Shown here one piece after another: positions 23,886 through 32,706 of a DNA stretch of 64,000 bases (position 1 is the stretch's first letter; each line of letters starts with the position of its first letter). The notes beneath the pieces are model-generated. The model did no database searches. It was not told the DNA's origin and saw only the letters and a list, made by a program, of their open reading frames with translations. A program made the translations under genes and the position numbers. Origin of the DNA: Phyllostachys edulis (Eukaryota > Streptophyta > Magnoliopsida > Poales > Poaceae); assembly GCA_036346405.1 (NCBI GenBank), contig CM070548.1:50883779-50947778 (forward strand), read 5' to 3'.

Positions 23886-25472
23886 CTACCGGCAACCCCC
23901 GACGCAGCTCGAAGGCCGCATCCCTCCGCTAGCGGATCTGAAAAACGTTTTCATAGAGCCAGTTGGGTTAGCCAACTTCCACCAACGCCATTTCGCGCCA
24001 TGGTAAAGGACTCTACGGTAATAAATCATCAGGGGCCACTTTAGCAGAACCTCGCGCTCCTCCTTCAGCACCCGCGTCGCAATGATAGTCTTGATTACAT
24101 GCCCCATAGGCGGACGAGGACCCCTCCCCACGGCACATTTCAATAAGCATCGTTTTCCCTGTATAGACCATGAAGCACAGCTTCAAATAATGATCGAGGC
24201 TGGGCGGAGAGCCCGGGCAAATCAAAAGCATTTCATTTAACCAGGAGGACATTACACAAAAAAGGGTTTTCCTCCTCGGAGCCCCCAGCAGAGTAAGAAA
24301 AGTACAGAGTGAGGCCCTAGGCTACGCTACAAGTTTGAACCGCTTCTGGCAAGTGGAGAGTCACACCTTGCCTTCGTGAGTGGACCCTTGCTTGCCCCCT
24401 TCCAAGCCTTCGTCCGAGCCCGTCGCGCGCACCTTCCCTTTGGCCTGCCGTGCCTGCACCGCTCGAAACGACGTGGTCGCGTCCTCGTGGCCACGCCGCG
24501 CCCAGTAGTCCTCCAGCAGGACCCTGCTGGCCCTGCGTATTCGGCGCTCCGCGCTCGCCGACTCTTCGGCGGTAGCTCTGGCGACCGCGCGGGTGGCGAG
24601 AGCGTCAATATGTGCGCACCCCGCCTTGTCAAGCGAGGCTAAGGTCGTGCACCAGGCCACCATCACACAATGGTCTCCGTATGAACGCGCCGTCGGCACG
24701 CACACCCTCCCAACATTTTTAAGGCGTTTGAGGGTGATGTCCGTCTCCGCGGGTCGATGAATCCTCGGGGGGGGCACCGCGCCGAACTGTGTCACGGCAT
24801 CCTTGAGAGTCTCCAAAGCCTCAAGGGCAGCGAGCCCCATGCTGTTTGACAGCTCGCGCTCTGTCTCAACCTCTTCTTCGGCAAGCGCCCGCGCTTTCCG
24901 CGAAGCCTCCAGCTCATCCCGAAGGACCGACACTTGCTCCTCCAGTGCCTTTACCCTCTCTGCAAGGGAGTCATGCTCACCGCTGAGGGTCTCGTTCTTG
25001 GCGTGCTCCTTATCCAGCTCGCTCTGAATCTTGCCGAAGCATCGGGATATATCATCGTCCAACGCCCACGAAAGCATCATTTTCTGCGCATAAGGACACC
25101 TTAGCAATGGCCGAACAGGACGAAGGAGGGTGCCGAGGGGTACTTACGAACCTTCATGGCATTCGCCTCCACGCTCCGGAGCATGTCCTTTACGGCCACT
25201 TTCTTGAAGAAATGCTTGAGATGGGGCGAATGCACGAAGTCTCCAACCACCTCGCACACTTTGGCGGCGCCGGGGCTAACCATGAAGCCCTTGTTACACA
25301 TGGGGAGCACGTCCACAGGGCCCGTAGCCGCTGTAGCAGGCGTCGGGGGGCGCGGGACCCTCGACCCTGTAGAGCCAGCCGTGGCATTCTCGCCCGCGCC
25401 ATCCCCATCGCGTCCGGGCTCCTCGTCATCTGCCCTCCTCGCGGTGTCACCCGCCTCTACATGGCCGAGCAA
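23886..25472 (-). pseudogene. Tat antisense ORF, C-terminal coiled-coil part
   Basis: The frame 24361-25107 (248 aa) contains a long heptad-like helix (KALEEQVSVLRDELEASRKA, then ALAEEEVETERELSN), then DIT, LKRLKNVGR and a basic end. Upstream pieces at 25101-25472 and downstream ones at 23886-24252 continue in other frames, so either introns or frameshifts separate them. The downstream piece has QDYHCDAGAEGG-type text in shifted frames. Together with 26232-26883 this is the antisense protein of the Tat element, encoded opposite to gag-pol. Its function is unknown. A separate host gene with a coiled coil is less likely, because the whole region lies between Tat integrase and LTR. Confidence 0.6.
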
Positions 25473-25502
25473 GTATCAAACACGCGCAATCACACACACG
25501 GA

Positions 25503-26235
25503 CTAAAATTCACTACCTTGGGGCGATCGCGGAGCAGGAGGGTCGTCGGCGGCGACATCAGCACGCCCCAGAGTAGGTAGGGTGGCCAACACAACCTCGA
25601 CATCCGCGCCATAAACACGTGACGGAGTGCCTTCACCCGAAGACTCGGCAATAACAATGCCTGTTAGCCCGATCACGCTCGTTGCCTTGGCCACCTCTGC
25701 CGCGGGGCGCCTCGTGGCATCCCCTGACGCGTCCTCATTGGCCGAGTCGATGTGCTCGCTGGACGAGGAGCCGCTCGAGGTGGAGGATTCCACCTGTTCC
25801 ATGGCCCCTGCAAACTTCTTGGCAGGCCGGTTCGCGTCCTCCGCCACTTCCGCGGGGCTGTTTGCGGCACCACTGCAATCGGCTCCGGCCCACCGACCTC
25901 GGCGGCATGGCGCGTTCCTTTTCCGATTATGTCCGGTCGGGCCTTCGGAAAAGCGAACAAGCGAGCTTATGCCTGGTTAAGCCGACTCTCCCGCACCACT
26001 GTGACGCGCTTTGAATGCTCCTCGCATGTGTAAGGGCCCAGAAGCACCTCCGCCGCGCGAGTGGCTTCGGTAATAGGTAAGACTGCGAAACCATCACCAA
26101 TACAACCGTGAGAGGCCATGCCAAAAACGAGCAACACATACCGAAACGAAGAAAAGAAAAGGCGCCAAGATCCTCACCCTCGTGTCCCTTCACAGTGAGG
26201 ATCGGGCGCCCGGTCTTTGAACCTCCGATCTTCAC
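25503..26235 (-). pseudogene. Tat antisense ORF, middle low-complexity part
   Basis: Frames here (25503-25847 and 25927-26235) are Ser/Ala/Pro-rich with no domain I recognise. One contains SSTSSGSSSSEHIDSANEDA. They bridge the N-terminal domain and the coiled coil and probably include degraded introns. The region is GC-rich, like the rest of the antisense unit. Confidence 0.4.
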
Positions 26236-26883
26236 GCTCTAATCTTGGGCCAGAGGCCAGATCCCAAAGGCACAGAACTCCTCCACCAGGTCTCGGGTGG
26301 AGAAGCGCTTCGTGACGTCCAATAGAAGCTGAAGGAGGGCCTCTTCCCTCGCATTGAGATCAATCTCGGGGCTGGCGATGAGTCGTATTGGCTCGCCCCG
26401 AGATTGCAGACCATCCTCCGGCAGTGACTTGTGGTAGAACCACCGTCGAGTCCAGTCAGTGTCCTAGCGGTTACGCACCACCGGCGTAGGAAGGTACATC
26501 TGGCACCGGGTCCTCAGCTGGAAGTTTACGCTGCTAAAGTTTAGCGTCTCGCCGGTGTTCTTCTTCTTCTTCGGCTGGTAGCGCCCGTCGTGAAGATGGG
26601 CAAACAAACGCCCTTCACCACTGGCTCCGGCCGCCCAAAGCATCCATTCGAAGACCCCTAACTTCACGATGGAGTTCGGCGTCAGTTGCGCCAACTCCAC
26701 CCTGTACAGCCGGAGCGCATCCATAACCAACGCGACACATGGCAAGCGGAGGCCAGCATCAAAGAAGGCAATAAAGACCACCGCCTCATCCGCGCGGGGC
26801 GCCGGGGTGGTCTCCTTGCCCGGAGCGCGGACCTTTTCAAGGCTCTCCCAACTTGCCCTCGTCGACAAGAGTGTCGAGGACAA
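26236..26883 (-). pseudogene. Tat antisense ORF, N-terminal 'gypsy-type transposon' domain
   Basis: The frame 26464-26883 reads VVFIAFFDAGLRLPCVALVM, then LYRVELAQLTPNSIVKLGVF and EWMLWAAGA. This is the pattern of the plant domain listed in Pfam as a putative gypsy-type transposon protein (PF04195): FxxGLRLP...hxLTPNxh..h..F.W. After a TAG at 26465-26467 the same frame continues DTDWTRRWFYHKSLPEDGL and ends at a TAG near 26238. The function of this domain is not known despite the transposase label. It lies antisense between integrase and the 3' LTR. Confidence 0.75.
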
Positions 26884-27049
26884 GATCGATCACGGTGGAC
26901 CTCCCCAACTCGCTTGTGTACATCGCCTCCCCCACCCTCTCCTTCGCATGCTTTGACATGCTCGAAGCAGTAAGATGGACCCTCGTCAGAAAAGCGAAGC
27001 ACCGCAGCAGGAAATGAGCCACCGCGCGCCAATCCACGCACGCCACGTG

Positions 27050-28015
27050 CACAAACCTTGCAGCACGCCTACCATTCATTAAACCGGCACAAAGACCAAA
27101 GGTCCACGAGTGGAATCCCAAGAGACACAGCGGCGCCATTTATGGCCCACAACAACCCAGGCCGCGCACCACCCCATGGCGCATGGAAACCCAGGAGCCA
27201 GCAAACGCCACCAGCAACCCATCTTCGCTGGTTCTTCCAAAGATACACTTCGCCAAGCCCGAGGGGACGGTGTGCCTGGACCCTTCGGGAGAACGGCGCA
27301 GTTTTGGCCATGGCGAAGCAGGACCTCGACCGCGAGGGGCTTGTCGTAGGGGCAGCCCACTGGCCCCATGGCATAGGCGGCGCGATAGAGGGTCCCTGAG
27401 AGACCCGGTAGTGCTTCAGGGGGCTCCGAAGGTGACCCCAGAGCCGCCCTCCCGAAGGGGCCTCGAAGTCCCCGAAGATGCTTCCGGAGGCTCCGAGGGT
27501 AGCACCAAAGGTGACCTTCGGAGGGGCCCCGAAGGCCTCGAAGGTACTCCCGAAGCCTCCGAAGGGTTCCTGAGGGCCCCCCAAGGCTGGCTCCAAGGAT
27601 GCCCCCCGAGGGGGCCCCGCGGGCTCCCCGAAGGAAGGCCCCCGAAGGGGCCTCGCAATCATCAGCAAAGTGCAACAAAGGTGGACCAAGCTCACTGTCT
27701 GGGTAGACCAGGTCCAGGGGAGTCTACTATCTGCCGGGGTCTACCCTTAGGCTAGGAAAAGCCCCTGCTACCCCTAGGGTAGTTGTACTTTCATAAGGGT
27801 ATGTATGTAACTTCATGTACCCAGCAAGGGAGGCTATAAATAGCTTCCTCCCCCTACCATTAAGGGAGAGAGGAAAAAGCATTTTCTGACAATCAAATAC
27901 AAGTACATCTCTAGCTGAAATCCCACTCTTGGGACCCTTCGGCCCCTCGCTTAGAAGCCAAGGGTCCCCCTCACTCTACTGTCTGGTCTTTTTTCCACGA
28001 CACACAACATGGTAT
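27050..28015 (+). repeat. Probable 3' LTR of the Tat element
   Basis: The region follows the antisense unit and ends near 28015 in CTTTTTTCCACGACACACAACA. It holds repeated CCCGAAGGGGCCTCGAAG-like segments (27440-27660), then a promoter-like stretch with a TATA box at 27834-27842. With the 5' LTR missing there is no partner to fix the boundaries, so both ends are approximate. Long frames here on either strand come from the GC-rich repeats and are not believed. Confidence 0.5.
27834..27842 (+). promoter_or_regulatory. TATA box in the probable Tat LTR
   Basis: CTATAAATA follows GCAAGGGAGG and is followed by CTTCCTCCCC and then an AAGCATTTTC leader. This arrangement is usual for an LTR promoter, and its plus-strand orientation matches the element. 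Confidence 0.55.
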
Positions 28016-28540
28016 GGTGCAGCTTGTGGTAAGTTCTTTTTTATAATCTTAACAAAATGTTGTATTTTTTCAGTACCAATTGTTTGTCATGTATTTAATT
28101 CAGAAAAGGAATGCTCATATTCTCAAAACTGAAGTACATATTTCCTTTTTGTAGTTGGAGACTGTGAAGATCAAAAGAATTGCAGATGATTGACAAGCTG
28201 CCTCTTAGGCCTTAGACTCATTTGGTGTTCATCGGGTACTTAGGTAGACAAGAGAACAGAGAGGGAGTAGCTAGATTTTGAAATCCCGAATCTCCCTTGT
28301 AGGTTTGCGAAGATGATACATTCATGTTATATGGTTATGGAATCATGTGTATGACAGGAAGAGCTATTTCAATAACTTCATATTTTTGGGTCCCAAATAA
28401 CTGTCATGTAATCATGAATTATGTGTGTAAATTATGTGTTATTGTAAAACCTTTGTTTGATTGTAATAAAGTTTGTCTAAAATTTAAAATTTCACTTGTT
28501 TTCCATCTTTTATTTGAATCTAGAATATTTGTGTGAGTAA
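28016..28540 (+). other. Unassigned AT-rich segment, possibly a gene 3' end
   Basis: The segment holds several splice-like sites (GTAAG near 28028, TTTTTTCAG near 28068, TTTTTGTAG near 28148) and a late AATAAAG near 28464 after a long AT-rich tail. That is how the last exons and 3' UTR of a plant gene look, but the possible exons are too short to name. It could also be the tail of an unrecognised transposon. No long frame. Confidence 0.25.
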
Positions 28541-28908
28541 AAGTTGTTAGAAATAATTTAATCAAATACTAGATTATTTATCTTGAATTATTATTATTTT
28601 TAACAATTTTTTAGAAATTATTTTGATCTCACCAAATTTCAAACCTTTTCACTAATTCAGTTTTGAAAATAATTTATTTCGACAAATTTTAGTTTGAAAA
28701 GTTCTTAAAAATATTTTTTCTAAGACCTAGTTGATTCTTAGAACCTCCTCAAAAATTTTAAGAATTTTTCAAAAGTTTCTTCTATTTTAAATCGGCTGGT
28801 CAAACTCTTTGCCTTTTCGGTCAAAACCCTTTTAAACCCTAACCCAAACTCAAACCGACCGGACTCGTTCTGACTTGGTCCAACCCAACCCCATCGCACC
28901 GCCTCATC
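28541..28908. other. AT-rich sequence with LTR-like character, no gene
   Basis: The text resembles the U3 of grass Ty3 LTRs (runs such as AATTATTATTATTTTTAAC and TTTTGAAAATAATTTATTTC). No boundaries, TATA box or partner copy are visible. It leads straight into the 150-bp array. Confidence 0.3.
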
Positions 28909-29331
28909 ACGCCGTTTCTTTTGGGACGTTCGATGCGGATCGAACGGCTCACATGCGTTGGGACATTCGGACGGTCTGAACGTCCCAACGCATCTGGGCC
29001 GTTCATTTTTTATCGTAGGGCTCGTGTCGCACTCGAGTCTGGTTTGCACCACCTCATCGCACCGTTTCTTTTGGGACGTCCGATGCAGATCGAACGGCTC
29101 ACATGCGTTGGGACGTTCAGACGGTCCGAACGTCCCAATGCATCTGGGCCGTTCATTTTTTATCGTAGGGTTCGCGTCGCACCCGAGTTTGGTTCGCACT
29201 GCCTCATCGCGCCGTTTCTTTTGGGACGTCCGTTGCGGATCGAACGGGTCACATGCATTGGGACGTTCGGACGGTCCGAACGTCCCAACGCATCTGGGCC
29301 GTTCATTTTTTATCGTAGGGCTCGCGTCGCC
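28909..29331 (+). repeat. 150-bp tandem array with an internal palindrome (about 2.8 units)
   Basis: The central palindrome recurs at 28955, 29105 and 29255, an exact 150-bp period. In the third unit 29258-29288 is perfect: 15-bp arms TTGGGACGTTCGGAC and GTCCGAACGTCCCAA around one G. The first two units have one or two arm mismatches. Units also share TTTCTTTTGGGACGT and CTGGGCCGTTCATTTTTTAT. Long frames on both strands here come from the unit being a multiple of three and are not taken as genes. Confidence 0.95.
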
Positions 29332-29903
29332 AACAGTGGTAGCCCAAGTTTTCATGACAGTTGACCAAGAAACAAAAGGGTTTGACTAAGGCTTTAAAAA
29401 TAGGAATAAAATTCCTACAATTCTGAAATAAATCAGAGGGGTTCCTGGGACATCCTAGGACTCAATTAAAATCTTAAACTTCACTGTTCAAGATTTAATT
29501 TGAATAATTTAAATTCAAACTTAGAATAGGTCTTTCATTTGAGTTTGAATTTTCTGAGGGTCAAATTAAGTTCCAAAAATTTGGGAAAAATTATATTAAT
29601 ACATGATAATTATTATAGTATTTCAATAAATTATTTCCAGAAGATGAACAAGAGTTTTTGTTCTTGTTTTCTTTTGGAACTTATAATTGAGTTGTAGGTT
29701 TAAACTTTATTTAAGATTTTCCAAGTGCAATAAATATGCAAAATTTTCCAAAAAGTTATGCATGGATTCAATTCGGTGCTTCATCAGTTTTACGACCTAA
29801 TTGAGGTTGGTAAGGTATACTTGATATCTAGAGGATCAGTGAAACTTGCTCAGAAGTAGTTTACAATGACTATGAAGTAACTCTGGATGTCTCAGCATGT
29901 ATA
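29332..29903. other. AT-rich unassigned sequence
   Basis: There is no long frame and no clear repeat. Some phrases (TTTGGGAAAAATTATATTAATA, TTTTCCAAAAAGTTATGCATGG) resemble Ty3 LTR sequence. I could not find ends. Confidence 0.3.
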
Positions 29904-30136
29904 GTCGTCAAATATTGTCAATTATCGTCAAATGTCGTCAAATGTTGTTAAATGTTGTCAATTATCGTCGAATATCGTCAAATGTTGTTAAATATTGTCA
30001 AATATCGTCAATTATAGTCAAATGTCGTCAAATGTTGTCAATTATCGTCAAATGTCGTTAAATATCGTCAAATATCGTCAAATAATATCATCAAATGTTG
30101 TCAATTATTGTCAAATGTCGTCAAATATTGTTAAAT
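29904..30136 (+). repeat. 10-bp minisatellite TCGTCAAATG
   Basis: About 23 units of TCGTCAAATG and close variants (TCGTCAAATA, TTGTCAATTA, TTGTTAAATG) run without a break. The variation is mostly C/T at two positions and A/T at the end. No coding frame. Confidence 0.95.
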
Positions 30137-30196
30137 TTCAAAAGTTCAAATAAATTCCTTGCCTCCAATTCGGCTTGGCAAAAAATATAACAATTA

Positions 30197-30276
30197 CTCC
30201 CTCCGTATTTATTTAATTCACGTCCTATAGCTCATCTCTCTACTAGTCAACGTCAATTATATAAATCCGGAGGGAG
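30197..30276. mobile_element. Stowaway MITE, 80 bp
   Basis: Inverted ends CTCCCTCCGTATTTA and TAAATCCGGAGGGAG with a TA duplication on both sides (30195-30196, 30277-30278). The ends and TA target are those of Stowaway MITEs, moved by Tc1/mariner transposases. It encodes nothing. Confidence 0.92.
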
Positions 30277-30279
30277 TAA

Positions 30280-30698
30280 TTGTTTGCAAAACTATTTTCA
30301 AACTTGAATTTAAATTCAAATCAATTTCTAAACTCAATTCTCACAATTGTAGGAGGTGAACTCACCACCTCTAGTGAGAGGGTTATCATATCCAACTTCA
30401 TCCACCAAACTAAACAACATCTTGAACCATCCAGAATCATCATATACAACCAACCAAACAAAACTCTGTATCATCCCATACAACCAACCAAACAGACCGA
30501 CTGTACCATCCCATACAAGACGATCCTATCCTACCCATACCATTCCATCCCATTCAACCTCATCTCACCAACCAAACGCACCCTAAACGACACACCGCCT
30601 CGCCTGTAGAGCGGCAGAGGCACCAGATGGAGGTGGCTAAATGGATGGCCGGTCGAACCCAATTAGGCATTATACAGTCGGTCTGGCTAACTAAATGG
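30280..30698. other. C/A-rich segment with MITE-like character
   Basis: Between 30400 and 30600 the plus strand is nearly free of G and repeats CCATCCCATACAACCAACCAA-like text, ending CAACCAAACGCACCC. The complement (GGGTGCGTTTGGTTGG) is a phrase often found at ends of grass DNA transposons. Only one end is recognisable. The frames here reflect the skewed composition. Confidence 0.35.
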
Positions 30699-30706
30699 TT
30701 CGTGCT

Positions 30707-31841
30707 TAGGGATGGCAATTGTGCTTGTTTACCCGCGTACCCGCGGGCGAATACCCTAATGGAGGCGGGTATGTGCGTCTTTCTTTACCCACAGGTATAA
30801 AAATGGGCACAATTTCTTACCCATCAGATGGCAGGTCTTGGTATGGGTAAGCTCCACCGTGCAGCTCCACCCGACACCGTCATCTACACTGACATGTGGG
30901 ACCCTCCTAAATAAAAAACTAAAACCCTAAGTAACCCTCGCTAGGTTTCACAAATTCACAGCCCCAGGCCACAGCCGCCGCCAGACCGCTCTCCCCTCCT
31001 CATTTCTTCTCTGCGCCAGATCTCATCGCTCTCCCCTCCTCAGATCTCCTCGTCCGCCGCGGCGACCTCGATGCGGCCGTCCGCCGCGTTGCCTCCATCT
31101 GGACCCTTGCTATCATCACTGCGGCATCCTCATGAAGAAGCTTTTTATGCCGCCGCGCGCGCGCGCCAGGCGGAGCGCCGCTCGATGCCCTCAGGTCGCG
31201 ACGTCGTCGCCTCAAACACCCTCGTCAATAGCTCTTTCGCGCTGCACGCGCGCGATCGATGTCGCGCGCCGCGTCATCGCCTCCATGCCCTTTGCGCCCA
31301 ACGCCTTCACCTACAACCCGCTCATCCGGGTCTACTGCGTCCGCAGCCGGATGGGCGACGCGCTCGACGATATGCTCCACCAAATGTGGTAACATTTACC
31401 ACGCTCATCAGCTCCCTGTGTCAGGAAGGTTTGTTCAATCTTGCACTTAAGGTTCTTGAGCAAATGCCGAAGCATGGGTGCATGCCAAATACCGTCGCAT
31501 TCAACTGTATAATTGATGGTTTGTGCAAAGAAAGGCGTATTAGCGATGCTATCAAAGTATTAAACAGTCTGCAATCCTACGAATGCAAATCTGATATCAC
31601 TACATATAATACTGTATTGAGGTGGGAGCATGCTAAGAAGCTCATGGGTGAGATGGTTGGCAAGAATTCTTCGCGGGTAAACGGGCATGCCCACGGGCGA
31701 CGAGTACCCGCGGGCGACGGGCATGGGCGAGGTTCTTCGCCCGTCGTCCTTCGCGGGCATGCCCGTGGGGGAAAATTGGGGTCGCGGGTATGGGTATGGG
31801 CGAGCACTACCCGTACCTGCCGCGCCCGATTGCCATCCCTA
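30707..31841. mobile_element. Pack-hAT element carrying a PPR gene fragment
   Basis: The element begins TAGGGATGGCAAT and ends with its exact complement ATTGCCATCCCTA. It is flanked by a perfect 8-bp duplication, TTCGTGCT (30699-30706 and 31842-31849). An 8-bp duplication and TAGGG-type ends are hAT hallmarks. Subterminal regions are rich in CCCGCGGGC and GGGCATGCCC-type sequence. The 1135-bp body has no transposase; it carries about 600 bp of a pentatricopeptide repeat gene. Confidence 0.92.
31035..31640 (+). pseudogene. Captured pentatricopeptide repeat (PPR) gene fragment
   Basis: PPR proteins bind organelle RNA through 35-residue repeats. The fragment reads LLVRRGDLDAAVRRVAS, then DVVASNTLVNS, then APNAFTYNPLIRVYCVRSRM. 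After a frameshift near 31385 it continues NVVTFTTLISSLCQEGLFNL, PNTVAFNCIIDGLCKERRIS and DITTYNTVL. That is about five P-class repeats with the canonical xTYNxLIxxxC pattern. Frames change near 31220 and 31385, and the 3' end runs into the transposon terminus at about 31640. No intron is evident, so it may derive from an intronless PPR gene. It lacks a start and most repeats, hence non-functional. Confidence 0.85.
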
Positions 31842-32038
31842 TTCGTGCTGACTCGTGGGCTTAGCCGTTCAGGTGTTGACCCATACACAACACACTGACC
31901 TCACAGGCTTTGCCATCTTGACCAAGCACGATTAGCAGCGAGCCAAGCATGCCCTTAGCCCATCGCGTGTGGCAAATCTGCCGCACGCCTCCTCCTCCTC
32001 AGCGACGGCACGCCATCACCGTGCTCCTCCTCCTTGGC

Positions 32039-32307
32039 TAGACCTGTTCAAATGCTAGCCGGGCCGGGCTTTTCATGGGCAGGCCTGAGCTCGGCCCGAC
32101 CCGAAATATGCCTTTTCCAGTAAAAAAGTATTATTTTAATATTTTTTTTGAATAAACAGTAATATTTAATTCATTTTAAGAACAAAAAAGGGGTTTTATA
32201 TTTTTTATTCGTTTTGTCAGGCCTACAGGCTTTTGGGCCAAAAATGGAGTCCTAGGCCTAGCTCGGATTGGGTTGGGTTTGGGCCAGGCCAGGCATGAAC
32301 ACCTTTA
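32039..32307. mobile_element. Small hAT-type MITE
   Basis: Its ends are TAGACCTGTTCA on the left and TGAACACCTTTA on the right (complement TAAAGGTGTTCA). Flanking 8-mers TCCTTGGC (32031-32038) and TCTTTGGC (32308-32315) match at 7 of 8 bases. The interior has GGGCCGGGC and GGCCCGACCC runs around an AT-rich core. It sits about 400 bp upstream of the kinesin start codon and encodes nothing. Confidence 0.8.
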
Positions 32308-32706
32308 TCTTTGGCCGACGCCACCTCCTCCTTAGTCGGCTGCCGAACTTGGCGAAGGAGAGGAGCAAAGAGGTGTGCCCGCCGGGTCTGCCATACCAGG
32401 TCCGGCACTTTGCGTGCCGAGCTTGATCGACCCGCTGACCGGAGTGCCATCCCAAATACGACACATCTCACCTGACCTGCCCCGACTACAAGTACTGGGC
32501 CGTGCTGGCCTGTGCTAGGCCGACAGTCCGGTGCGGTGGACCGGACCGGCCCGCACGACCCATTCAGACAGCAACGCTGCGCTTGAAAAGGATTCAAATC
32601 GTCCCTTCCCCCCCCTCTCTCTCTCTCACTCGCCCCAACCCAACGCTCTCTCTCCCCAACCCCAACGTCTCTCTCTCTCTCTCTCTCTCCGTCTCTCCGA
32701 GCAGCC
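32308..32706 (+). promoter_or_regulatory. Kinesin-12 promoter region and 5' UTR
   Basis: GC-rich sequence ending in CT microsatellites (32617-32630, 32669-32690) directly before the ATG, common in grass 5' UTRs. I see no clear TATA box. The core AACGG of the mitosis-specific MSA element, often found upstream of cytokinesis kinesins, is absent between 32308 and 32706, though CCAACGC and CCAACGT variants occur. The hAT MITE at 32039-32307 bounds the conserved-looking part. Confidence 0.45.

Larger units (their letters stand above)
1651..28015 (+). mobile_element. Ty3 retrotransposon of the Tat lineage, 5'-truncated and split by nested insertions
   Basis: Domains appear in Tat order on the plus strand: gag with a CxxHG...HTTxxC finger, protease, RT, RNase H with a second RNase H-like domain, integrase, a long repeat-bearing 3' region, an antisense ORF on the minus strand, and a probable 3' LTR. 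Placing an antisense ORF beyond integrase is known for Tat elements. The element is interrupted at 3427-17714 (solo LTR with a Tekay element inside) and about 21159-22820 (hAT-like). Several stop codons and frameshifts show it is dead. The 5' LTR and gag start are lost at 1650, where a Tekay LTR abuts. The right boundary is approximate because there is no second LTR to compare. Confidence 0.85.

Noticed and set aside
24361..25107. Coiled-coil ORF as a host gene
   Set aside because: It lies antisense within the Tat 3' region beside a PF04195-like domain, the usual place of the Tat antisense ORF, and is broken around its ends.
27069..27695. Long GC-rich frames on both strands (about 200 aa)
   Set aside because: They overlap each other in the repeat-rich probable Tat LTR, with no domain and biased composition.
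28738..29364. Overlapping 147-205 aa frames on both strands with repeated text such as RCVGTFGPSERPNACEPF
   Set aside because: They come from the 150-bp tandem unit, which is a multiple of three, so any stop-free unit stays open on repetition. No start context or domain supports a protein.
29904..30136. Regular short repeats that might suggest a CRISPR array
   Set aside because: Units are contiguous 10-mers without spacers, in a plant nuclear context.
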